DNA of 10,688 nucleotides from Spirogloea muscicola (GCA_009602725.1 WELB01000072.1:615049-625736); one strand, 5' to 3'; positions 1 through 7,324 are shown, counted from the first letter of the stretch. Notes: generated by a model from the letters alone, not told the origin. Program-made: numbers and translations.

Positions 1-594
1 ACAGCTTTCCACAACCCGCGCAGGCGGCGGCGGAGGTAGAGGTAACAGAGGAGGTAGAGGGAGCAACGGTGGCGGCTCCGGAGCGGGCACTGGGGGATGA
101 ACTGGAGAGTGCAAGGGTGGAGCTGGGGGGGGAGAGGGACGGAGCAGAGCCAACAAACTCAAAGGCCGCCAGGTGGGGGAATCACTTGATCGTGGTGGGC
201 TGACGACAATGCCAACTCGCGGGTCCATGTTCGGAGTTTCGGAGTCTGCATCCGAGGTGGCCGAGCTTGGATGTGCAAGCAGCTGGGCTTGCTCGACAGG
301 CGCAGACACTCCGACGCCAAGGAACTCGGGCTCCGGTGTCGACGTTGATGTCGTGGTCGCCACAGGCGTGCGCACAATCTGAGGGCTGCGACCCTCGCTC
401 GCGGCGGCCTCCGCACCCGCTGGAGCAGGGGGAGGGAGAGGAGCTGGAGGGGCCGCTGGGAGGATGGGCAGGGTGGCCCCTGACGCAGTGGCGGCCCTCG
501 ACGCAGCAGTCGTGCTGCGGGTGCCGTAAGAGCGAGCGGCGCGCCGAAGCGAAGAGCTGCGCGAGCCGCCTCGGCTCTTAGCAGCCCCCAGCAT
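1..594 (-). CDS. Partial Pro/Ala/Ser/Thr-rich protein of unknown function (5' end; runs off left edge)
   Basis: I do not recognise this gene. The minus strand is open from an ATG at 594-592 (context gccATGC) to the window edge: 198 codons without a stop. The first 61 residues contain no Asp or Glu but carry K6, R8, R12, R17, R18, R21, R26 and R33 among Ser/Ala/Thr, a composition like an organellar transit peptide or a disordered basic tail. Residues about 42-58 are Pro/Ala-rich, 59-140 are mixed with Thr/Ser and acidic residues, and from about 150 on it is strongly proline-rich. The last part (below about position 170) is pyrimidine-rich with several cag triplets and could instead be an intron. 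The CCG-rich leader just upstream resembles the leaders of the other two minus-strand genes here. GC is high, so chance open frames are possible. The open length, start context and placement favour a real gene. No catalytic motif is visible. Confidence 0.5.
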   Translation of the reverse strand, partial: MLGAAKSRGGSRSSSLRRAARSYGTRSTTAASRAATASGATLPILPAAPPAPLPPPAPAGAEAAASEGRSPQIVRTPVATTTSTSTPEPEFLGVGVSAPVEQAQLLAHPSSATSDADSETPNMDPRVGIVVSPPRSSDSPTWRPLSLLALLRPSPPPAPPLHSPVHPPVPAPEPPPLLPLPPLLPLPPPPPARVVESC

Positions 595-645
595 GGCGTC
601 GGGGCCGGCGGGGGCGCTGGCGCACGCGAGTCAGCGGGCAGCGGA

Positions 646-667
646 CGGCGGCGGCGGCGGCGGCGGC
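646..667. repeat. (CGG)7 trinucleotide repeat
   Basis: Seven uninterrupted CGG triplets plus one base, within a wider GGC/CGG-rich tract (about 640-690). It lies 52 bases upstream of the minus-strand ATG at 594, so it is probably 5' leader, and 36 bases before a possible plus-strand ATG at 703. Comparable tracts sit at the other divergent junctions at 5658 and 10632. Confidence 0.9.
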
Positions 668-702
668 CGCGGACGGCGGCGGGGAGGGTGGGGAGCCGTT
701 CA

Positions 703-790
703 ATGGGGGCAAGGATGCTGCAGGCGGGTCTCGGACTGGCAATGGCGGACCGAGAGCTCCGAGATGACAGCAGCCGCTTACGAGATGACG
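703..790 (+). other. Possible first coding exon of an unidentified plus-strand gene
   Basis: From ATG 703 the frame reads 29 codons plus one base up to a GT donor at 791 (GTACAC). The second half is charged and coding-like (MADRELRDDSSRLRDDG), and an internal ATG at 742 has a good context (gcaATGG). A plus-strand gene here would complete the strand alternation seen in the rest of the window, and a plus-strand TGTAA at 2167 could end it. Downstream exons could not be fixed. One frame-compatible candidate runs from an acceptor at 1222-1223 through 1224-1348 and ends at TGA 1346-1348, but it overlaps a perfect hairpin and has no recognisable homology. This is a hypothesis, not an annotation. Confidence 0.22.
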
Positions 791-820
791 GTACACCCGT
801 CTTCTGATTTATTTCCCTCT

Positions 821-1125
821 GGGCTGGCCTCTCACAGCCGTTGCCTCTTACATCGAAAGCAGCTGTTGGTTTTCTGGCCCCTTTGCACCCTTAGCGACCT
901 TCATGTTTTGACCCGTAATTACTGAGCGGGTCAATCTGCTGTAGGTTATGTAGGTCTATTAGATGTGTTTGCCTTTGTACTTGGCCAATTGGCCTTCGTT
1001 TGTTTCAAATACACGAAACCTTCTTTGCAACTGTTGGTGTTCCCTGCGCTGGCCAGTCACAGCCATCGCCCTGGACTGGAAAACAGGTCGTCCAATTCAC
1101 AGCAGTGGCTGTGAGAGGCCAGCCC
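821..1125. repeat. Dispersed inverted repeat, 19-bp perfect arms
   Basis: Positions 821-839 (GGGCTGGCCTCTCACAGCC) are the exact reverse complement of 1107-1125. A third related copy at 1048-1065 pairs with 1106-1123 at 16 of 18 positions across a 40-base loop. A fourth, with one substitution and two extra bases, lies at 1697-1717 in the same orientation as the first. The arms could fold into alternative hairpins. No target-site duplication or transposase was seen. Confidence 0.75.
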
Positions 1126-1148
1126 AAACAACCGCTCTTCCAGAAGAA

Positions 1149-1219
1149 TGTACAAGAGGTAGGGTTCCAGGGAAAATGTACAAGGTCTGCAGAGTCCTTG
1201 TACATCTTCTGTTTGTACA
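1149..1219. promoter_or_regulatory. Cluster of four TGTACA palindromes
   Basis: TGTACA occurs at 1149-1154, 1177-1182, 1199-1204 and 1214-1219. The middle two form a 9-bp inverted repeat (1177-1185 with 1196-1204), and the first lies in a longer imperfect arm (1141-1156) complementary to 1196-1211. Further GTAC cores are at 791, 977 and 1303. GTAC is the core bound by SBP-domain factors; in Chlamydomonas, CRR1 binds it in copper-response elements. A regulatory role here is inferred, and the downstream gene is unknown. Confidence 0.35.
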
Positions 1220-1228
1220 GCAGGCGGC

Positions 1229-1269
1229 CATGAGAGCAGGCGCAGTGCACTGACGCGCCTGCTCTCATG
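1229..1269. repeat. Perfect 15-bp stem, 11-base loop hairpin
   Basis: Positions 1229-1243 (CATGAGAGCAGGCGC) pair without mismatch with 1255-1269 around a loop at 1244-1254 that contains the palindrome GTGCAC. The stem does not extend outward. It could be a non-coding RNA fold, a cruciform or protein site, or the remains of an inverted-repeat element. Confidence 0.8.
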
Positions 1270-2166
1270 CACGTGGATCGTGAGGGAGGCCGAAGCAAGC
1301 CAGTACAGTGTCTGCAAGAAGGAAGGGCGCGGGGTGCGCATGAAGTGAAAGAACAGAAGAAAGAACAGCTCTGCTAATGAAGGGAGGCCAATTTCAGCCC
1401 ATGCACTGTTCAGGCGAAAGCTAGTGCAATTTTTGGGACTAAGTGAAACGAAGCCCTTTGCAAAGGGGGGGTAAGACAACAGAGTGAATGCAGGCTGAGA
1501 AGGGACGTCAGTGCCCACGAGTGAGCACAAATGAACCCGACATGTCAGAAGAAAACAGAAGATTCCAGGAGGGGCTAAGTCAACAGAAAGCGAAAGCACA
1601 ACTGAAGGGTGGACTCTGAGCACATAAGTGACAGGTTAATCCGCCGGAGCACCACCATGCAAGCCAAGGCGGCCCCTCGCTGGTCCACTCTTGCTGGGGC
1701 TGGCTTCTCACACAGCCATCGTCCCCTTGGGAAGAGTTCCTTCCTCTCGAGGCCCGTCCCCACAAACTTGGCCTCGTTTGTTTCTCTCCCCAACCCTCCC
1801 CCCCGCTGCGCAACCTCGGGTTGTTCTCTGTGCCTTCGCATGGCCATGCCTGCAGCTTGCAATCTGCTCACACACCTGGTGTGCGTGTCCATGGGAGCCC
1901 TGCCTGAGCAGACCCTGCGTGCAGCACATCAGTGCTGCTTGCACCAATGTGCGCCGCCTCTGCAGGTGCAGCAGAATAAGCTTCACACAACACTGTGACT
2001 TAGCAGCTGCAGGGGCGCTTTTGACATCACATGTTCTTGGCAAACATTGACCAAAACTCACTCACAAGTCAGTCAGAGCAGTTTGATGAATGCGGCACGG
2101 CTAGCGCCGGGGAGTGGGGGAGGGGAGTGGTGGGAGGTCTTCGATGACCCCGTTCCAGCCAGCCAT

Positions 2167-2171
2167 TGTAA
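2167..2171 (+). terminator. Candidate plus-strand poly(A) signal TGTAA
   Basis: TGTAA is the usual polyadenylation motif of green algae. This copy on the plus strand would fit the 3' end of the suspected plus-strand gene starting near 703. It faces the minus-strand TGTAA at 2320-2324 of the DUF1664 gene, as expected for a convergent pair. The motif is only five bases, so a chance match is possible. Confidence 0.3.
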
Positions 2172-2319
2172 GGGCAGAGCTGTCAAACGAGCAGCACAGC
2201 AATTCTGAAGCCTCAAAATATGTCTGCATAGCAATCAGAGCATTGTACTGCTCGCTGCGGGGCACTTATTATGTCCTGCTGCAGGCACTTCTCGGGTGTC
2301 ATGGACTCGCTGCCTCCAT

Positions 2320-2324
2320 TTACA
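2320..2324 (-). terminator. Candidate poly(A) signal TGTAA for the DUF1664 gene
   Basis: The minus strand reads TGTAAA here, about 300 bases beyond the proposed DUF1664 stop codon (2625-2623). That distance is close to the spacing between the HRD1 stop and its TGTAA at 7011-7007. Confidence 0.45.
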
Positions 2325-2622
2325 ATCTCCTTAGGCTTCTCGGGCCTGGGATGCTCGCTTCTCTTCCTGTCCACGGCACATCTGCCTGCCGATGACCAGG
2401 GCTCTGTCTCTGGAGGCCCGTACAGGTGCTCCCGGCCGTCTGCCTCCAATATCTAGTGGATTGGAAGCTGCTGGCAGAGCACCTCTTATCTTTGGCACCC
2501 CATGTTGTCAGCAGACGCACTCTCTGGTCAAGCAGGCTTGCCGGGTGTGGGGAAGCAGTGTGTATCAACAATAATGTCACAAAAATAGTAACAGGTAGAG
2601 CAGATGGTGCTTGTGGCCAGGT

Positions 2623-5600
2623 TCACACCTTGCCTGACTGCGTCCTGCAACACAACACAACTTCCGAGAATGAGATAGTCAGCAGTACATCAACGAAACA
2701 CCTGATAAGAAGAAAACAAGTGATAAGAAGAACCTGGCACGCCAGCTCCTGCAGAGCCCTCTGAAGAGAATTACCTACTGGTTAGCGAAACAGTACGCAG
2801 TGTCACCAATTTGGAGAGTGGTAAGAGAGATGAGGGTGTTTACAGTTCTTTAAGACAAGTGCTGCTTACCTGCACGGATGTGAAGGCAAAAGAGGAGGAC
2901 GTGCAGAGCCATTCTGAGTGGGGTTGCTAAGCGTGTTAGAGATCATCTCCAAATCCTGCATCACTTGTTTAGGTCAGGGCTTGCCCAAATGATAATAATC
3001 ACGAATTGCCATGTCCAAAACAAACATGGACGCTTGGGGTTCCTGCATTTACCTATGCCAGCAGATCATATGAGGGGTGCTCTGAAATAGCAAGGGGATA
3101 TGTGCAGGCCTCAGCTTACCTTTAGACCCAAAGACGCAGGGAAGGAGGTCGATCTTGAGAAAGGTATTTTTGCATATTGGTGCATGTTCTGTAGCAGACA
3201 GAGGTGATTTTCCAATTTCAAAAGTTGCTGGCAATCCTCTCCACACAGCTCATAGCCTAACGTCCTTCTTATAACCTACACCACGATACTGATTCAGCAC
3301 TGGAAAATGCCTGCTCGGCAGAGAGCACATAGCAAACAATACCTGCACCAGCTCTGGCTTTTGTACACCTTCCAAAGATTGCATCACGAATCTGCAGAGC
3401 AGGACAATGCCCTGGTTGGCAAAGTCTTGCTTGCTTTCAATAGTGTCGATCTTCACCTCCTGAAGTAGACACAACGATTGAAAGGCATTCAGGAGCAAAG
3501 GAGGACAGGGAAAAGCACCCAAGCCAGAGAAGAAACATGATTGTAATTCCAGCATAGAAGGCAGAGGTGAGAAGCGTTTGTCAAATAGGCTATGCTGCAA
3601 TCAAATTGCTAATATGATGGCAATGCTCAACGATGCTGGACATGAGAGAGATGAAGTTCTTACCAGGCCTTGCACCATGTTCTGCACCGTCTCCACATCC
3701 TCTCCCAGAAGACCAATGCGGGTGCCAACGTTCTCCACCTGATTGATGCATGCGAATGTTGCTCAAGCGGCTACCTCTGCAAGAAACATCTCTCTATGAG
3801 CTGCTGCCTCCAGCATTTGCAGTAGGCCACTATGACAAGCCCACCCCCTGTAAGCAGCTAAAATAGCCAGACTGACAGGTCACTAATGTCAATCTCTGCG
3901 GACTGAATCAAGCTGTATGCCAGGGTTTACCTCTCCTTTCAAGGCCCTTGTTGCCTCCGACTGGTCGTCTAAACTCTTGGTAACACCATCTAATCTTCCA
4001 GAGATTTGCCGCTTAGCAGCCTGCATCGATGAAGCAATACAATCAGCCCATGACCTTCTCTGATTCAACTTCAGTAAGCCCCCAGCCCATGGTAAGTGCC
4101 AGCAATACAAGCCTGCTCTTGCACATGCAAGAGACACAGCTTCCCACAATCCAACAAATTTACCGCTAAAGCTGCGGACACAGTCTCCAGCTGCTTCGTG
4201 ACGCTTGCAACTGCATTGTTCATGCCTTGCTTTGTCACATACATAAAGTCACCTACAGACCAACCCTGTTGCCATTGGAAAAAGAGTCAGAATAATGAAA
4301 GCCCATGAGCAACACTCAGGTCCCTTGATCCAATGGCAGGCATGGGCCAGCCAGCAGGAATAAGTGGTCCCAAATATGCAGGTATGGGAAAGAATCTTCG
4401 ACAACTGGGCGCACCTTCCACCTCACGTAGCCATACCCTGCCAAACCTACGACCGCTGCTGGTACCATATAGGATGCTACTGAACCTGAAAGGGAAAGAG
4501 AGTGCATATGAGTGTGCAATGAAGAGCTGCACCACTCTGTCACTTACGCTTGCCAAACAGAAGTCTGAGCATCGAGTCATTTGTGAAACAGGGGGCATAC
4601 GTTGATTGTCCTACAAGCCTGCCAATTATCCTTCAGGATGCAAAGGTCAACAACACTTTGGAACTCTAAGTATCTGAAATGACTCAGCTACTACTGAATT
4701 AGAGTACACTTGTGTTGATGCGTGCAAGTAACATACCACTTCGTCCCTGATTTGTCACGACAGTGATAGGCCTGGACGAAGCAGAAGCGAGCTGGCGGAG
4801 TTCTGCTGTTAATCTCCGGACCTGCCCCAGCGACCAAGGGCAGCCTCTCAACAGATCAACAGGTTGAGCATACAACTTGGCTCACGCAAATTGCTCACGC
4901 AAGGAGCACACCCGAATGACTCTGCTGGTGTCCACCTTCAGCATGGACTCCAGCAGATCCTTGCCTTCCCCGTCTCCTTGAAAGGCTTCTGGTTTCAACC
5001 TGGGCAGTAAGGGCCGCTGTCGTGCTGTCGAAGGCAGACTCGCCAGCCTCCTCTTTCTCTCGCAAGTGCTTGCTGAGAACCTGTGCCAAGGGTGCAGAGA
5101 GGGTTCACACCAGAGCCGCCTTGAGCTCCGACTGGGTTTCAAAGTGAACAAGGTGGAGCGCTGGAGTCGCCCTGCTGAACCATCTGCAGTGCAGACGTCG
5201 GAGTCCACCGCACAAACCAGCCAGGCCGCAGCTGCGGCGGGCCTGCTCGACGGCAGCTCCGGCGACGGCGGAAGGGCCTGCAGGGACTTGGCTACTGCGG
5301 GAGGAGAGCTCACCCTGGACAAGTCTGCAAGCAGGTCCCGCAGGTGGACGTTGTTGAGCAGAAGCGAGCCCCCGAGGCCTGCAGCCGCCGCCGGCGACGC
5401 TCGCAAGGGGTGCCATCAGCGGCTTGCCAACGACAGCCGCAGACGGCCCCAGTCGCTTTGAGCGCGACGTCCCACGGCCGTTCCGCAGAGCGCTTTGTCT
5501 CGTTAGCTTCGACACTCGGCTGCGAGCCGTCCGCGCCTCCCGCTGCGGGAGGCCGCACGACAGAGGGCGGGAGGGTGGCGGGAGGCGCGCACCGGCGCCG

Positions 5601-5647
5601 AGGAGGAGCAGGACCCTGGACCCCGCGAAGCCGGCCTGCATCGCCAT
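2623..5647 (-). CDS. DUF1664-family membrane/coiled-coil protein (12 exons)
   Basis: Exons, 5' to 3': 5647-5593, 5378-5314, 5080-5000, 4821-4737, 4485-4415, 4265-4164, 4020-3931, 3738-3664, 3459-3343, 3188-3120, 2955-2870 and 2644-2623. Together they give 305 aa, close to the plant DUF1664 proteins I recall. The start MAMQAG matches the plant N-terminus. Residues 9-26 are a hydrophobic, Gly-rich segment. Residues 68-92 hold the conserved VRRL..ELRQLAS..RPITV motif. Residues 101-118 form a second membrane segment (P-A-A..G-x-x-G-Y-G-Y) followed by WKGWS. Residues 125-235 are coiled-coil-like and include FMYVTKQ, the AKRQ..RLDG..KSLDDQ stretch and the hallmark KQDFANQG (218-225). A Ser-rich tail ends in LGLK (267-270). 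The family has no known biochemical role as far as I know; two hydrophobic segments plus a long coiled coil suggest a membrane-anchored tether or scaffold (inference). Exons 1-10 are well supported by homology. Exons 11-12 rest on splice sites and frame only. An acceptor at 2703-2702 (exon from 2701) has a better pyrimidine tract, gives 324 aa and reaches the same stop. Intron 3 uses an unusual donor, GTTGAA, at 4999. Confidence 0.88.
2703..2732. repeat. 12-bp direct repeat in the last DUF1664 intron
   Basis: TGATAAGAAGAA occurs at 2703-2714 and again at 2721-2732, an 18-base period. In the gene's sense this is a duplicated pyrimidine-rich tract ending at a possible alternative 3' splice site (AG at 2703-2702). 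Confidence 0.8.
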
Positions 5648-5657
5648 GGGCCGGGCG

Positions 5658-5681
5658 CGGCGGCGGCGGCGGCGGCGGCGG
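5658..5681. repeat. (CGG)8 trinucleotide repeat
   Basis: Eight perfect CGG triplets, continued imperfectly to about 5697. The tract begins 10 bases upstream of the DUF1664 start codon, so the transcript would carry it as a CCG run in its 5' leader. A tract of this kind can vary in length between strains. Confidence 0.9.
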
Positions 5682-5993
5682 CGACGGCGGCGCGGCGTCA
5701 GGAATGATGCGGCTGCCTGATATCAGAGAATGGCGGCTGTGAAGGCCAGCTAGGTGCATACAGATGGTGTTCATAACCACGTTAGCTGTTTCCCGCTGGG
5801 TCGGTGGTCCTCGTTACTTTCGCTGCTGGCCTCTCAAGCTGACCAGCGGCGCCGGGAGCAGGGTGCTGCCCTTCCCGGTGGCTCGGTGCCTTTGGGTCTG
5901 GTGTCCTGCTACCGTATGCGACTGTCTATGTCTCTGCAGCGCTCCCAAGCGCTTGCTTTGCACCGCCGCGCTGGTCGCGCCCTTGCAGCAGCC

Positions 5994-5994
5994 N
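5994..5994. other. Ambiguous base (n)
   Basis: This is the only undetermined base in the window. It falls in the GC-rich SMD2 leader between cagcagcc and gcggcggcg, probably a sequencing or assembly difficulty. It does not affect any proposed coding exon. Confidence 0.99.
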
Positions 5995-6034
5995 GCGGCG
6001 GCGCGGGCGCGACAGCGCCGGGGCCGGTGCCGCC

Positions 6035-6749
6035 ATGGCGGCGCCCGCGGAGGCCCCGGAGAAGACGGAGGACGAGGAGTTCAGCACGGGGCCGCTCTCC
6101 GTGCTCACCATGAGCGTCAAGAACAACACGCAGGTCCGGCCCGCCCCGCCTCCTGCTCCTCCTCAGGCGCTCCTTCTCAAGCGGCGGAGCAGCCTTGGTG
6201 AGCGGCGCCCGGGCCCTCAGTGCCGCTCAATGCCGCCGGTCGCCGTGCTGGTGCAGGTGCTCATCAACTGCCGAAACAATCGGAAGCTGCTTGGCCGCGT
6301 GAAGGCCTTCGACCGCCACTGCAACATGGTTCTGGAGAACGTCAAAGAGATGTGGACCGAGGTACGTCCGCCCGCCGCCGCACAAGGGTCACTACTAGGT
6401 CCACCCAGTCAGTCTCCCTTTCCTCGTGCTGCATCAAGTGCGCAGCTTCAATGCTGGCGGCAACAAGCTCAGAGAGAATCTCTAGATCGTGCTCTCCTGC
6501 GTCGCACCCCTGAGGAGCTGCTGATTCGATCTGCAGTCATCTTAGTGTTCACCATGTGTGAGTCGCAGAATTAGGGCAACAGGCTCAGGCGTTGGCATGT
6601 ATCTCATGCGCTGCCTTTTGAGACGCACGCAGGTTCCAAAGACAGGCAAGGGCAAGAAGAAGGCCAAGCCAGTAAATAAGGACCGCTTCATCTCCAAAAT
6701 GTTCCTCCGCGGCGACTCTGTCATCATCGTGCTCAGGAACCCCAAGTAG
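6035..6749 (+). CDS. SMD2: Small nuclear ribonucleoprotein Sm-D2 (three exons)
   Basis: This is one of the seven core Sm proteins that form the ring on U1, U2, U4 and U5 snRNAs; in other eukaryotes it pairs with SmD1 before ring closure. Exons are 6035-6133, 6257-6361 and 6633-6749, giving 106 aa. The match to known Sm-D2 is near-continuous. [11 protein letters not shown] (14-24) is the family's N-terminal signature, [20 protein letters not shown] (37-56) lies in the Sm1 motif with its Asp and Asn RNA-contact positions, and a Lys-rich linker (71-80) precedes [13 protein letters not shown] (90-102), the Sm2 motif. The start is the first ATG in the frame (context gccgccATGG) and lies just before the conserved acidic stretch. 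The C-terminus stops after RNPK, slightly shorter than animal forms. Intron 2 has a good GTACGT donor. Intron 1 begins with a weak GTCCGG donor, is 123 bases (a multiple of three) and has no in-frame stop, so an unspliced message would still be translated through it. Confidence 0.97.
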
Positions 6750-7324
6750 TCACGGGAAGTCAAGTGACTTAGGCCCCTTAGTGGGATTCCTGGCTTTGCA
6801 GACAAGGTGGTGGTCCACCAGTCAGCATACCCGGCTCAGCAGCTATGTGGCATCCACAAGGGACTGACGAGGTGCAGCTGCTCCCTTGCATAGTACCTTC
6901 TGTATCACAGGCTTACCTGTCCAACATGCAGCTGTACAAGATGTGGATACTGATGCTTGGGTCACTCACGACGCGAGCTTTAGAGAGGGTTTTGGCTGTG
7001 GGGGAATTACATCCCTCTCAGACACTGCAGGCAAGTTGTGCCTGTGCAAAGGCAAGATCCAGAGAGAATTCACAAAAGAATGCCCCTGTGTACGGGTATG
7101 GTGGTGCCCATTCTATTCAGCATGAGCTTTACTTAGTACAAACACTGTCCACTTGGATACCAATGGACCAAGTTGCTCTTCTTCAATCAAGGCCAGCATG
7201 GCCTCTGCTAAGCTGGCACTCGAGCTGCTTGTACTCGATCACCTGTCACTAATGGGAGTGTGGAGGCAGCAGCTGATATTGCCTTGGCAAACTATTGTCC
7301 AGTTATAACTAGGCCCAGTAGTAA
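6750..7324. other. Shared 3' region of the convergent SMD2 and HRD1 genes
   Basis: The 575 bases lie between the stop codons of two genes that read toward each other. Plus-strand open frames here (for example 6845-7252) show no domain or family resemblance and lie where the SMD2 3' untranslated region should be. I found no plus-strand TGTAA for SMD2, so it may use a variant signal. The minus-strand signal at 7011-7007 would make the HRD1 transcript cover about half the interval. Confidence 0.7.
7007..7011 (-). terminator. Candidate poly(A) signal TGTAA for HRD1
   Basis: The minus strand reads TGTAAT about 315 bases past the HRD1 stop codon (7327-7325). It is the only minus-strand TGTAA I found between the two convergent stop codons. 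Confidence 0.45.

Larger units (their letters stand above)
800..2300. other. Region of about 1.5 kb without an assignable gene
   Basis: Open frames exist on both strands (the largest is minus 1057-1623), but none has domain-like composition, consistent splice sites or family resemblance. The stretch holds short inverted repeats (821-1270), a TGTACA cluster (1149-1219), two short perfect palindromes (983-994 GGCCAATTGGCC; 1454-1467 CCCTTTGCAAAGGG), a purine-rich segment (about 1280-1620) and a pyrimidine-rich segment (about 1730-1810). It may be promoter and leader of the flanking genes, exons and introns of an unrecognised plus-strand gene, a non-coding RNA, or a decayed repeat element. Confidence 0.6.
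5648..6034. promoter_or_regulatory. Divergent promoter and leaders between the DUF1664 gene and SMD2
   Basis: The start codons at 5647 (minus) and 6035 (plus) are 387 bases apart and point away from each other, so both promoters and both 5' leaders lie here. The left part is CGG-rich (the DUF1664 leader), the middle about 5740-5830 is nearer neutral in base composition, and the right part about 5990-6034 is again GGC-rich (the SMD2 leader). No TATA-like box or named element is convincing. The right leader contains cag and gt dinucleotides, so a leader intron cannot be excluded. Confidence 0.75.

Noticed and set aside
2-382. Gly-rich plus-strand frame with an RGG-like tail ending at TGA 98-100, possibly read through as selenocysteine
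   Set aside because: It is antisense to the open frame at 1-594, whose proline codons appear as glycine on this strand. No selenoprotein-like context was seen.
1057-1623. 188-codon minus-strand open frame
   Set aside because: The composition is Leu/Ser/Phe-rich because the plus strand is purine-rich. It spans the hairpins and has no domain or plausible splice context; read as a chance frame.
1609-1998. 129-codon plus-strand open frame
   Set aside because: It is rich in Cys, His and Pro without spacing like any zinc motif, and no family resemblance was seen. Parts could be an exon of the suspected plus gene, but nothing supports it directly.
800-2300. Mobile element or tRNA in the gene-poor stretch
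   Set aside because: The inverted repeats lack target-site duplications and there is no transposase or reverse transcriptase frame. No tRNA B-box-like GGTTCRANYCC was found.
3049-3119. Alternative DUF1664 ending through a 38-base intron (3119-3082) and stop at 3051-3049
   Set aside because: The intron would be far shorter than all others in the window (at least 122 bases). A longer intron to a coding-like exon at 2955-2870 with a strong GTAAGC donor fits better, though it is not proven.
5105-5780. Long GC-rich open frames on both strands around 5066-5780
   Set aside because: They are shadows of DUF1664 exons 1-2, their introns and the leader; the family alignment fixes the true exons.
6035-6574. 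179-codon uninterrupted plus-strand frame
   Set aside because: It reads through SMD2 intron 1 and into intron 2. Sm-D2 conservation requires splicing at 6133/6257 and 6361/6633, although retention of intron 1 is noted as a finding.
6362-6632. Possible snoRNA in SMD2 intron 2
   Set aside because: CTGA boxes are present but there is no RTGATGA C box or terminal stem, and no H/ACA layout was seen.
6845-7252. 135-codon plus-strand open frame after SMD2
   Set aside because: It lies in the expected 3' untranslated region, with no domain-like composition and no promoter room.
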